Source of the DNA: Lepidodermella squamata
Taxonomy: Eukaryota > Gastrotricha
DNA length: 64,000 nt
NCBI GenBank assembly: GCA_047495785.1
Contig: JBLDXI010000013.1
Location: 2,046,001-2,110,000 of the forward strand
Reading direction: 5' to 3'
In this document: piece after piece, positions 24,384-35,459 of the stretch
Numbering within the stretch: the stretch's first letter is position 1
Layout of the letters: each line of letters opens with the position of its first letter
Program-made: the position numbers and the translations under genes
Notes under the pieces: generated by a model
What the model saw: the letters and a program-made list of their open reading frames with translations, nothing else
The model's database searches: none
What the model was told of the DNA's origin: nothing

Positions 24384-27300
24384 CTGCCCTCGTTATGGAT
24401 GTGTGGTAATGAACTGCTGATGTTAAACGACAACTTAACGGAAATCAAAACTAATTCAAATTCACTCCTCAGGGTTAAAATCGATATAAGGATATAAGGA
24501 GGGTTAGGGAAGTCAGTATAGTCATAGGGTAAAACATTTAGGTGTAAAAACCGACTAATGCATTAATCACCTGCCATAATCGCTCTCGTTTTCATGTTTT
24601 CGTCATCGCGTGAGCCCTACGTGTTTTGACGGCATGGTAATGTTTACTTTGCGGAAATACAAAGCGTTTTTTCCGAGTTGAGTGTAAACGGGATGTCACT
24701 ATCGTTTTTTCTTTAAGAAGCATCTCAAATAATGGATGATATCGTTAAATAATCACATTCACTCATTGTATACTTACTTTAAAAAATGAGCTCTTTTTGG
24801 CTCCTAGCTTTTCTACCATTCCTAATTGAAGCCTACCCCATCTATAAAAACAGCATTCCTAATGGGAACAACGTTCCTCACCCTTGCAGCCAGGGGCAGA
24901 TGTGGTCAGGTTAGTTGATCAATTCCATGTCTGGCACTTTTAATTCGAAAATTCGTGACAGGAGTGGGACATGAATCGCCACAAGGAGCCGGTCCTTTAA
25001 ACGTATTTGGTAGAGCCTTCCTCAATGCTGGCAAAACCTGGACCAAGGCTTTGTGCATGGCTGATTCTGATGGTTTGATGATCAATTTTTACGTGAGAGG
25101 CAAAAAATGACAAAACATTTTAAGGCGATGGCAAGACTAATGGCCAGGAACTCGGTGATCCTGGCTGCGTTTGGACAACCGGTGCAGTGCCGACAATGAC
25201 TGATGTCAAAATGCTAGGCCATCCAGCAATTTGCGAACCTATCAATGCGACCAATTGCAGGGCCAACAATGCGTTCCTTCTCAGCAATCCATCTTGTGCA
25301 ACTCTGATGGGCGGAGAAAGCAGTTCTAGTAGCGATTGGTGTCCTGCTATTAAGGGCGCCGATGTCAAGGTGATCGAATTTCGCTACAACAACACCCAGG
25401 TTCCAGCGCAAGAAACCACCTATTTTTGTCAACAATTCAAATTCCCGTCTGATGACGACTATCACATTATCGCGGTAAGTTTTAATATTTGTAAATGAGC
25501 CGCTCTAGAATCACCCAATGAATCATCAATGGCTCCTAACATCTCTATCATGTCATTCACTTCAATTTTAGCGTCCAAAATCGGGACTTCATTTTTTAGG
25601 CCGATCGTTAGTTCCGACTCATTTCAAGTTTTAGAATAAACCAGCTCTCGAATCACCCGATGAATCATCAATGGCTCCCCTACCTGTCATTTTTAATGTC
25701 TGAAATTAGGACCTCAATTTCTTTGGCCAAGCTTCAGCTCAAACTGTAACCTCATTTCCGACAGTTGCGAAGGAGAAGGGAAAAAATGCCTTCCTGATAA
25801 CTTGGGACATTATCATTTGTCTATGGGCAGGGGTTAGAAATCGAAACATTTTCCGATAGATAAAATCACCCTGATTGATAGTATAAATGATACCTAGTAT
25901 AAATGACAAGGTCAATAATTAAGACCGCTAAACGTGCCGAGAATTGTTGACCTATTTTCGGACAATCTGAACCACACAGATGTGACACACTTTGAAGATG
26001 CTTGCGCATCCTTACGTGATACATTTCGTGGAAATCCTCGACACATCAGCCAAAATGGGGAATTATTTGGGCCAACGAAGGCAGCGAAGGGTTGACAGCC
26101 CAGATGAAACTTTGAGTAGGGTCATTCGAGATTCCTGAGATTTTGGTGCCTATTAATCTTTTTTGTACCCGAAGTCCAAATAATGAGCAATTATTATATT
26201 TGATTTTTAGTGGGAGCCAATTATCGATAAGCATGAGATGTTCCATCACCTGTGTCTTATTGGATGCAGCAGCCAAGAAGAATATCGGCTGCAAGTACAG
26301 AAGAAATTCGAGAAACCGGAATCGTGCGGCATGCAGCCCAGCGAATGCCCTGACATCACTATTGTTTGGGCATTTGGCCAGGGACCAAGGTGCTACGACA
26401 GCAACGTCGGCGTTCCGGCTGGCAAAAATTTCTTCAAAACCCTGCTACTACAACACCACTACAACAACCCTTACCTAGTTCGAAATGTTACTGATTCATC
26501 AGGAATCCGCATTTACTACACCACGAAAAAGCGACCGAATGACGCTATGATGTTAATCGTCGGTCAAATGGATATTTTGTTGCCGCCGAAGCAAAAAACG
26601 GCTGTTTCGGCTAAATCTTTCATGGGCTCAAAGGACTGTAGTCGAAAAGCGCTCGAGCCGCATCAAAAAGTCTACTTTTCATCTATGTTGTTCCACATGC
26701 ACCACTTGGGCGTTTATGCCAAGTTGTTCATAGCAAAACCAGACGGTAGACGGCTGCAGGTGATCAACGAGGCGGTAACTCACGATCGCCCGCCTGTGTT
26801 GACCTGGACACAGGAAAAAGCTCCGATGGTGGAGGTGGGCGATGAAATCGAAATCGAATGCACCTACGACGCGAATATGCGCGACTATTCGCGGGTCAAC
26901 TACACATTCTTCGGAGAAGGAAGTCAGGATGAAATGTGCATCGCTTTCATCGAAAGTATGCAGTTTTTCATCAAATTATTTCAACAACGTTTAATCTTTT
27001 CTTTTATAGTTTTTCCCAGACCTAGGGGCAGAGCTTACATGTCTTATAGCTATATCGATGAAGTAAGTCATTTTCTCCAGAATATTCCGAACAGATCTGC
27101 TATATGCAAACAGATGAATGATTGCGTTTGGAGCGATACACGGGGAATGGGACCAGAGAAGCTGAAAGAGTGCGATAAATTTCGCCCCTTCAAAGACAAG
27201 TTCACTAGCATTATGCGATCGCCTGATGGCAAGCGGTGGATGGAAGATTGTTACACAGACAATTATCCAGCGACTTCATGTCGCCAGGGATGTCTTGAGT

Positions 27301-27880
27301 AAGTTCACAAAATGTTGAAAAAATTATTTATAAGAGGTTATTTTTAGTTTTTTGAACAAATACAACATGACAAATGACCCGTGTGTTCGCGGACCTGTTT
27401 TTCGGTTCAACGGTGGCTTTTGGATCTCGCCGCGTTACACCCCGATTTACAGCATTCAGTCGAACATGGAGTATTGCATTACAGGCAAATCTGGCGAAGT
27501 TGCCGCTTTAACGAAAGCGCCAGCTCCGGTTGATTCCATTACGGCTGCTGCTACTACTAACAAAAAACCAAAAAATAGCGCTCCCAAATTGCATATATTG
27601 TATTTAATCTATTCATCCATTTACCTAATATTGATCATCTTCGCATTAATTCTGAGTCACCAGATATGGATTAACCAGTGAAATTAATAGTTATCCAAAT
27701 TTTCATTATAGCTTATAATCAAATTTTCGAGTAATTAACCATACAAAGTTTGGATATTGCATCTCATAATTTTCTGACTGCAAAAGTAATGGATCATTGG
27801 AAATGTATAATAATAAATTATCTAATGAAGCCCACTCTGTTCTGACATAAAATTTGTCTAAATCGGATAAAGTTGACATT
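24384..27880 (+). repeat. Second unit of a tandem segmental duplication
   Basis: This block, from the upstream region through the 3' flank of array copy 8, matches about 17930-22290 around copy 7. The shared 3' flank includes AATGAAGCCCACT-type sequence about 170 nt after the stop. The units differ by the foldback insertion in the first and by a small internal tandem duplication in intron 3 of the second (about 25500-25625 against 25645-25745). Confidence 0.75.
24786..27681 (+). CDS. Temptin-DBH-like copper monooxygenase, array copy 8
   Basis: Seven exons: 24786-24909, 24962-25072, 25125-25474, 26211-26955, 27010-27062, 27114-27298, 27348-27681 (633 aa). Nearly the same protein as copy 7, with the same signal peptide and loop structure. 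Copper ligands: HH in EMFHHLCLI, H in QHHYNNP, HxH in FHMHHLGVY, Met in DEMCIAF. In both copies the residue after HHxV/HHLC differs, so the substrate pocket may have changed. The C-terminal end is longer and hydrophobic, ending HQIWINQ, so GPI processing is less clear than in copy 7. Two of its introns (54 and 51 nt) have no stop in frame, so retention would keep the protein open. Confidence 0.87.
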
Positions 27881-28015
27881 CATTGCATCGTCTTTTCCTT
27901 GAATCTTTTTATTAATATTCCAGGGCCATGTCATTCAATGTGAATCTCAGGACCTATAAGGTTATACAAATTTCCAGTACAGTCCCTGTAATTTCGCAAT
28001 TTTAATCATATTCGA

Positions 28016-28462
28016 GTGGAGCGAGTAGTCGAATGGTCACAGCGTCTCACTGGCTGCGAAGAGGCACGGGTTCAATCCTCAGAACTGCACAACGTCAATC
28101 ATGCGTCTCCGCACAACGTCTGCTTTCTTCTGCGGTTCTGGGACGTAAATCAAGCTGTCATGAAGAGTCATGCAGCCAACTGGAGCCAAGGAGTCAACCA
28201 TCGAGTGTGAAAGCTGCTGGTAATTCCCGCCAAGCAGTTCCTCCGAGACCGCGGCTCCCTTCCTCCCGGTGTAGGACGCCATTCACCGGCAATCAAGAGA
28301 TGGCTACTCGGTGCGAAAGCCTGGGGACCATGGATCGATCAGCAATAATCGGCTCATGTATAGATGACTCTTAGGCCTCATATATGTGATGACATGTGAT
28401 CCAAGTGCTGAATGTCGAAAGGCGAATTTCGCAATAAAGTATGAGTATGAGTATGAGTACAT
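28016..28462 (+). mobile_element. tRNA-derived SINE-like element
   Basis: An A-box-like TAGTCGAATGG (28026) and a B-box GGGTTCAATCC (28068) are spaced as in a tRNA promoter. About 350 nt of unrelated body follow, and the unit ends in a simple repeat, (GTATGA)n, at about 28438. This order (tRNA-like head, body, short-repeat tail) defines a SINE. The head does not fold into a good tRNA. No clear target duplication was found. The nearby intergenic sequence (27882-28015 and 28463-28877) shows no gene. Confidence 0.65.
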
Positions 28463-28877
28463 TGACGAAAGTTTCAACTGCATTATCACACGACTGCAAT
28501 TCGAAAGCGTTAATTTTTTGCTATCATCACCCATTTTATTTCAAATAATGATAAAACCCACAAAAGGTGTATATACTCATTGAGCTAAAATATGAATGCA
28601 ATAAATTAAATTAATAAATTATAAATTCTATAATGTTGTCTGTTCATGATTTTTTCACCATGGATGCCTCTTTATTCACCCATGTGCAGGTAGATTCATT
28701 AGCCTACGACTGGTGTTATTGACTCTGATTGGTGGAGGATCCCAGATTTAAGCGCGGGTGATGAATGGCATAGCGTTGCTGATGTTAAGAAGATGAATCT
28801 ACCTGCAACGAGGCCTTTGCGGTTTCGCAGCTTGGGTTGCCAGCCTCGTGTGGATGAGCGTCTATCAAGACGCCCAT

Positions 28878-29366
28878 TCAGTTGGTACATTGACCACGTA
28901 TGAACGCTATGTTCAAATCAGCAGGAGAGTTTATCTTGACCTCGCGCACCTTCAGCTCAGTACCAGCGGCCGCTTTGGCCAGCTTAGCCGTCAAAGCGTC
29001 CTTGGTGTTCTTGAACTTCATGCGCTCGGCCACCGGGGAGCCGCCCGGGCAAAAGGTCATCACCGCGCAGACGGAGGTCAGGTCACCCGTGCCACGCCTC
29101 CCATCTCCACCACCTCCATCTCCTCCACTGCCGCCGTAACTAAAATAAAAAACCGCATAACGGCTGTAATTTTTCGGAATAACCCTAGCCAGGGCATCCA
29201 AATCATCGATGGTCGTAGCCGATGGTGAGCTGTCGACCTTTTGGCTGACCTTATCAACAATCATCCGCTGCTTGTCATCAGACAGGCGGATGGTGAAGAA
29301 GCTGTACGAGCCAGACTTCAGTTTATTAAAAGCATCAATGCAGCACTGATTGATCGCAACAGACAT
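28878..29366 (-). CDS. Single-domain ADF/cofilin-like protein
   Basis: Single-exon ORF of 162 aa. ADF-homology features in order: CCIDAFNKLKSGSYSFFTIR, SDDKQRMIVDKVSQKV, SRYAVFYFSY, SVCAVMTFCPGG, then RMKFKNTKDALTAKLA in the position of the long actin-binding helix, and ADLNIAF at the end. The family binds and severs actin filaments in the cytosol. Unusual here is a Gly/Asp-rich loop of about 18 residues (GGSGGDGGGGDGRRGTGD) between the central strands. There is no signal peptide. AATAAA on the minus strand lies at 28671-28676. It resembles the repeats of the giant gene at 35460-43893, six kilobases away. Its actin binding is untested, as the N-terminal Ser-Gly motif is only partly present. 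Confidence 0.82.
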   Translation of the reverse strand: MSVAINQCCIDAFNKLKSGSYSFFTIRLSDDKQRMIVDKVSQKVDSSPSATTIDDLDALARVIPKNYSRYAVFYFSYGGSGGDGGGGDGRRGTGDLTSVCAVMTFCPGGSPVAERMKFKNTKDALTAKLAKAAAGTELKVREVKINSPADLNIAFIRGQCTN

Positions 29367-29480
29367 TACTGCAGTTTTTTCGCAAGTAAGAAAGCCTAAA
29401 AAATACGTAAAACATCAGCATTTTTTGTGTAAAATTTCGCGACCGAAAAAATGGCCATTCTCGTGCTAAGGAGATTACCT

Positions 29481-29490
29481 TTTTTATATC
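29481..29490 (-). promoter_or_regulatory. TATA-like box of the cofilin-like gene
   Basis: The minus strand reads GATATAAAAA about 115 nt upstream of the ATG, leaving a 5' leader longer than in neighbouring genes. Confidence 0.45.
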
Positions 29491-30079
29491 CAGTCGAGGA
29501 TGAATACACCGCTGTTATCTTAGGATCCGTGATGCAATATTTCATCACTTATTCTGGTTGCGCGGATATGGCATAATTTTTGGTTGGCGATGATTCATCG
29601 GTTGGTCGTGAAACATGTAAGTACAGTGCGTGAATCACCTCCTATTTTATAATCAATACCACCTTTCATGCTGTTTATTGTTAGCATTCAGCTTTCAGCC
29701 TATTGATTTCTTCAATTTTATGTCTGCTTTTATTGATTTTTTATTAAAATATTCAAATTCATACATGTGCTTGGTAAAATTTGGCTCGCATATCTAAAAA
29801 TGAGGCTCATCACGAAGCGAGTCAGTGTTTTCAACTGTTTTGAGATTTTTTATCGCACAAATGTACTTTATAAATTTACATGGATGTATTAGGCCGGCAA
29901 AGGATTTTAGAGTGGCAGATATATTAGAAACAAAGGTGGTTTATTCTGTAATCAATCAACAGGGCTGAATGCAATCTGCGGCATTCTGCCTTCAACCGTG
30001 GCGATTTGTGATTAGTTATTAAACGGCAAGCCTTTTTCAGTCGCCATATTAGTTTGTTCCCAATTATCAAGCCATTATT
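29491..30079. other. Intergenic region, no gene seen
   Basis: AT-rich stretch of about 590 nt between the cofilin-like gene and the end of the metallopeptidase-like gene. No exon or RNA gene was recognised. Confidence 0.4.
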
Positions 30080-32386
30080 TCAGTTGATAGCTGTAGTTTG
30101 GAAGGTGGAACGCGCTGCGAAATCTGCCGAATTGTCATTCTTTTTAATGTAGACGTCGTTGTTAGTCTCAACGTGCAGGAAATAACCCGGGTTGTTGTAG
30201 GATTCGTATGCTACTCCAACACCCTGGGATTTTTCGCAGAACGTCGCATCACCAGCAAGCCACCACTGGCTGCCATCGTTCGGGTAAATCTCAATTCTGT
30301 AGCTGTAGTGGCGCAAGAAATGGTTCGGCTTGTTGACTGATTCGAAGGAAATGCAACTCCCGGATAGTCCAGTCTTTTTCCTAAACTGGAAATCTTGGTT
30401 AGATGCCGGATTCGCCTCAGCATCGCTTCTGACGTAGACATTCAGGTGGCGAAGAGCGTGGGAGCTGGCGAGTTGTGAAACAGGACGAAGCACCCATATG
30501 TCTCCGGTATTGCCCTCCCAGACACGCGGGGCAAGTGCAGTAACTTCAACAGGCTGCCTGGTCAGACTAGCGCCATGAAGTGGGTCTTTCACGTTATTTG
30601 AGTCGAAAATCCCGCAGAAGGCTCCTTTAGTTACAGCTTCGTTTGATACATGCATCTCAACATCGCCATAGATCTTAACCGTCCCACCAAGGGTAGTTCG
30701 GTAAGAAAATCCCGAGGCCAAGATATTCCGAACTTCGGCATTTCCGTTGACAGTCATATCCTGGTCAAGCTGCGAGAGCCCGCCAACAATTGCGTTATCA
30801 GTTACCCTGCCGTTCCAGACCGTAGCGTGATTTTCGATTCTGGCGTTCCCTGACACGTCTCCGCCCATAACCGAGGCGGTTTTCGCAACGTAGGCCGAGG
30901 CAGATACCTTCGCACCATCAGCAACCCAGCCGCCGCCGTTTGAATGAAAGCGGCCGTTGCCCAGCGAAGGTTTGTAACCCGCCTGGAACCCATCCGGGAG
31001 AGCGTTCGTAAGCTGGACCATATAGGGGAATCTGTAAATTGTATGATACTTCTGGTCCCAGAAAATCCGGTGGAACACATCGGGAGCTGCTGTGACAGTC
31101 AGGTAGACATCGTCTCCCTGCTGGACGTAGAAGGTCAGCTCGCCATCTTTGCCAGATTTCAGTTCGCTGTATCGAGATCTTCCACTGTTGTCAATGGCAA
31201 CCAATCCCCATCGCCAGTTCGAGGCCGGTGGATCAGCGACCGGAGCGTCATTGCCATAGCCTGGCTCGTTGACCCGACTGCCGTACTCGGCATTGGGAAC
31301 TTTACGATCCTGGACCACTCCTCGGAATCTGACGGTGATTTGGTTAGCCCCAGCGTCGGGGATTAGCCTGACCAAGTTGTAGCCATAGCGCTGTGGGGCG
31401 AAATAGTCTGATACAACGTATTTCCTCGCGCCTTCATCGATCGCCTCTAGTCTGGCCAATCGATTGCGTTTCTGAACTGAATAGATGTCTGTATTCTTGC
31501 CGAAGGCTCGCCTGAAATCGGCGCCACGATTATAGCCATCTTGCCCGTCGATATAGTCCCAATTGACGTTTTTCATCGCGAAATGACCGAACTCATCGCC
31601 GAGTTGCTGAATGGACCAGCCGTTGTTCTTCATGAGGGTCTCGATAGGGTCTTGGTTATATATGTTGTCTGTTTTCACAAAAATGTCATTCACGATTTTG
31701 AAGCCGTATTTGTCCTGAAATTCAGAGGTTATGTAAATAGGCTAAATCTAAGTCAATATCATACTTACCTTGAGGTAGTTCCAGAACTGCCAGTTGCAGT
31801 ATCGATTTCTAGTGCTACCGAAGTAAACATGTGGGTTCCATGCTGAATGCGACGCGCATAGGACTTTGTCTGGTTGCTGGGGGTATTGAGATGACATGAA
31901 CTCGGCGTGAGACTCCCACATCCAGCCGCAGTAGATGCTGTTCCTCATACCACGGGTTGAGAACTGCATAGAATGCGTCAATTCATGGGTCATTCCAGAT
32001 GTGTAGTAGTCTGCCAAGGCCGAGTTACCCACCCACATAGCCATGGTCCTATCCCCCTGACCTGACCCAGCGAGACCCCATCCTTCATCGGTGTATATTT
32101 GCGCCTTGTACTTGATAGCTGAGTCGCAAAATGGTTCGGGCCAGCTAACTGGCGGAGCGAGGAACCACCGCCAGGTAGCTTCCAACTTGTCGAGAGCATT
32201 CTTCGCCTGGGCGTCGGTTAGCAAGGTTTTCTCGGCTGGCCATCGAATTTGGAAATGTTCACTTTCGGCCTTGACAGGGAACGGGTTGGTCAGTTCCTTG
32301 TCTGGAGGGGTGATCCAAGCGCCCGGGACACAGCTGGATACCACCAAAGCGGGTAGAACTGCCGCGAAAATGCAACGCAGGAACAT
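30080..32386 (-). CDS. Secreted HExxH protein with beta-helix-like region and AbfB/CBM42-like C-terminus
   Basis: Two exons, 31769-32386 and 30080-31714, joined across a 54-nt GT-AG intron in phase 0 (750 aa). A signal peptide starts at MFLRCIFAAVLPALVV; a longer ORF upstream is ignored for this reason. Residues about 130-190 carry THELTHSMQF (zinc-type HExxH) followed by WESHAEFMSSQ, which may supply the third ligand, as in DUF6055-type proteins. Residues around 470-560 repeat short motifs such as AYVAKTASVMGGDVSGNARI, typical of a left-handed beta-helix. The last 120 residues have the repeated F-SVN-P-HFLRH / YESYNNPGYFLH pattern of the AbfB (CBM42) sugar-binding domain. The architecture looks bacterial or fungal, so horizontal origin is possible, but the intron shows it is now a eukaryotic gene. 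Enzymatic activity is inferred. Confidence 0.75.
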
Positions 32387-32440
32387 TATTCTGGAAAAAT
32401 GAAACGTGTTGTGGTTGGGATAAGGCTGTAAAAAGCCGGC

Positions 32441-32450
32441 TTTTAAACAG
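32441..32450 (-). promoter_or_regulatory. Weak TATA-like box upstream of the HExxH gene
   Basis: The minus strand reads CTGTTTAAAA about 55 nt upstream of the chosen ATG, which supports that start over the longer ORF. Confidence 0.35.
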
Positions 32451-33140
32451 CCGATATCTTCATTTGGCAAGCTCAGCTGAAATAACCGCGTGCGTGATAA
32501 GGTCACAGAAACTTCGATGAACCTTGTTATCTGCGGTATTTAGAACTGGTTTTTAAAGACTTGTGTAATCGTTTTAAGAATCAGGTCAAACGGATGTTTG
32601 AAATTCCTGGGCGTAACTCGAGGGCACAGCCCAAAAACTTCTTCAACGTTAAAGGCTCTGAGATAAAGAGAATATTTGAGCACGTGCTTTATATATGCTT
32701 TCATTCTGTGTTTTAGAATTCTCGACCTTGGGACTTGGAAGTTTAACCCTTGAGATAAATTCGACCACTATACTGATATATTCCCAGCACTCTTCTTTGA
32801 GGAAATATAGCAACTTATCAGTACTAGAAGTTGACAAAATTGATACTGAAAGCCTCGCGTGTAAATGAAGCACACGATTCGCGTGTAAAGCATCACGATT
32901 CGCATCACGAAACTTACGTTTCATACATCTGGTCGTCAAGTGTCGACCCGAGTGGTACAGGCCTGAATCACTCATCGGATATATATCTTGCGGTCGAGAT
33001 TGGCCACAAATTGTAGAAAATCGCATGCAATTAAATTCAGCGTAGCATTCTCTATGAGACATACTGTTCAATTCAGAACTCAAGCTTCGCCTAAAATTCG
33101 TTCAATTATTCAAAAAGTTACACTAGAAATTATATCGGTA

Positions 33141-33325
33141 CGGCGACAAAACAGCAATTTCGCAGAACAGCGAATGCGACAAAACAGCAAATTGTTTGTT
33201 TCGCAAAAAAACAGCAACAATTTGCTGGGAAAACAATATGCGTCGTTTTTCTGCTGTTATGTCGCCAGATGAAAAAATTTCTGTTTTGTCGCATTTGCTG
33301 TTTTGGGTATTTGCTGTTATGAAGG
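33141..33325. repeat. Clustered GACAAAACAGCAA motifs in both orientations
   Basis: The left half carries copies of GACAAAACAGCAA and ACAGCAA. The right half carries inverted versions (TTCTGTTTTGTCGCA, TTTGCTGTTTTG). The whole can fold on itself. It resembles a decayed inverted-repeat element. The rest of 32451-33577 shows no gene. Confidence 0.55.
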
Positions 33326-33577
33326 TCTTCCTATATTTCGACTTTGGTTCCACAAAATGAAAATTAGGTTCCGATCACCGCAAATTTGGTAAAAATAGAA
33401 TAAAAAAAGGTTAAATCTTGGAGATAAAAAAATAAAGCTCGCACTTGTAAGCAATTGTTTTGTTGAGCAAATTGTGCTAACAACAAAACATGCACAATTT
33501 TGTTACTAGAGTTCAGGCTTAGTACATTTTACCCAAAATGATTCTCTTGAGCGTGTGCAACAATTTACAATGAATGA

Positions 33578-34876
33578 ATGCAGCTCAAACAGCGCCATTT
33601 CTACATTGCAATTATCATTTCTGCCTCCGCTGCATTTATCGCATTCAGAATTTTATTAAGATTGCCAGCTTCGAAACATTTCGCAAGCAGGATTCTAAAA
33701 ACCTATCCCACAGTTCAGGCGGCGGGCAACCATTCTTGCGATGAAACTTGGCCAGATCTTCAGCTCATGCTGACGGCCCCTGCTGATTATATCGGAACTT
33801 ATGAGATCACGAACCTTTTCCTGCCCTCTGTTGCTCTATTCTGGCCCAAACCTCATTTCAAACTGACAATTCTAACCGATAATGAAACTATCGGCGCTCG
33901 TGAAAAAGCCGACGAGTGGGTGAATGCAACTCTAGGCACCTTCGGTATTGAGCCAACGGTTTATTTCACCGATCGCAAGTTCAACTGTTCCGGTTGGTTC
34001 AAGTCCCAGTGGCTGAAATTCTGGGCTGAAAATTTTACCGACTCAGAATACGTTGGCTTTGTTGATACAGATGCAATTTTTGTGACCCGAGTTACTTTGA
34101 ACGATCTCTTCATTGATAGAAAGCCCATAGTACGGCCGATTTTCGGCAAGCCTCGGCCGGACTTGAAAAATTACTGGAAAAAGGTTCCGGCGAGGACATA
34201 CTTAATCACAGGCTTCAAAGGTTCGATTTTTTCAACAATTTGTCGTTATCTTATACCAGCTTTTCCTATAGAACCTTTCAGCTGCATGTCATACTTCCCA
34301 GTCGTTGTCAAGGTTTCTCATCTGGCTTATATGCGTAGGGTTATTCAAATGCGATTCGCACCTGGAGGAACCTTCGACGAAGCTTTTGCTCTAATCATCG
34401 GCCTTAAGGACGTCTCCGAATTCAGTTTGATGTGCACTATTATGTGGTGGGTTTTCAGGGATCACTACCACTGGATCATAAATGAAGCTGAACCTGGTTG
34501 GGATCGCAGCTTTTTCGGTCAAGTCGCCAACATGAGCGAAGCTCGAATAACGCCGGAAATGGTTCACCCTGTGCCTATGTTGGCCATTCATTACGTCCAC
34601 ACGCCGTTTGGACTGATCAAAGACGAATTTCGGCAGGGGGTTTGCTTCTCATTGACCTCGACTGAATCTAAACCTGACTACTGTAATAACCTCCTCGAAA
34701 GAGAGTGGGAGGTTAATCCTCGCGAGTTTCAGTTCGAAACTGACGATTTCTCTGGTCGAAGCGGCGCGTTTGACGCTCATATGAAGAGGATCACTGAAAA
34801 TGACAAGTGCCCTCATCCTTGGATCGCAAAACACCTCAATGCATTGGACGATTCGAAAATTTTGATTTTACCTTAA
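33578..34876 (+). CDS. Type II membrane glycosyltransferase-like protein
   Basis: The open frame encodes 432 aa; removing a likely 51-nt intron (34221-34271, GT-AG, no stop in frame) gives 415 aa. A short cytosolic tail and one membrane segment (residues 8-28, YIAIIISASAAFIAF) precede a lumenal domain. EYVGFVDTDAIFV contains a DxD-type motif for metal and nucleotide-sugar binding. Several N-glycosylation sites (NHS, NET, NAT, NCS, NFT) fit a Golgi location. With the intron removed the sequence reads GFK-EPFSCMSYFPVVVKVSHL, which is more protein-like than the insert. No named family was recognised with certainty, so donor and acceptor are unknown. AATAAA lies near 35108. Confidence 0.7.
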   Translation: MQLKQRHFYIAIIISASAAFIAFRILLRLPASKHFASRILKTYPTVQAAGNHSCDETWPDLQLMLTAPADYIGTYEITNLFLPSVALFWPKPHFKLTILTDNETIGAREKADEWVNATLGTFGIEPTVYFTDRKFNCSGWFKSQWLKFWAENFTDSEYVGFVDTDAIFVTRVTLNDLFIDRKPIVRPIFGKPRPDLKNYWKKVPARTYLITGFKGSIFSTICRYLIPAFPIEPFSCMSYFPVVVKVSHLAYMRRVIQMRFAPGGTFDEAFALIIGLKDVSEFSLMCTIMWWVFRDHYHWIINEAEPGWDRSFFGQVANMSEARITPEMVHPVPMLAIHYVHTPFGLIKDEFRQGVCFSLTSTESKPDYCNNLLEREWEVNPREFQFETDDFSGRSGAFDAHMKRITENDKCPHPWIAKHLNALDDSKILILP

Positions 34877-35459
34877 CCTGTTTAGAAACCTGATGACGTT
34901 CAAATCCCTGATTGGGAATTTAATAAACAGAAAGCTTCATAAGAACATGGTTTCAAGCATACTGGACGTGTTATCATTCGATGGGATAAAATGGAAAAAT
35001 CAAAAATTACGAAAAATTGTTCATATTTTATTCAAGGTCATTCGAGGCAATTTATTCGAGGCAAAAAGCGTAGAAATAAGTACAGAGGCAGCGCTTTGAT
35101 TTTCAAAAATAAAATATATTCCGGTATAATGCATAAAATAAATTTGCATTTTTTGACAGTTGTCAGGTGAATGAATGGTGGATGAATAAAAAAAATGAAC
35201 ACAAACTTTACAATAAGAAGCATCCAAAACGCAAAATAACCGGATCCAAGATGTTCAAAAGCAGCTGAATTACATTCAAAAAATTAACACGCGGGGCAAT
35301 CAGCAAAGCAGTCAGCTGGCAAGCATAAATTGAATACATGAACATAAAATTCAAACTTGATTAATACATAAAATGAGGTGATTTTAAATGAATCGTTTCA
35401 GCCACTCAAAAAAAAACAGACTATAATTTTTTCAAAATAATTAAATTTTTTCAATAAAT

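Noticed and set aside
32649-33083. 144-codon ORF on the minus strand
   Set aside because: No family features, odd composition and overlap with short repeats; no supporting promoter or splice signals.
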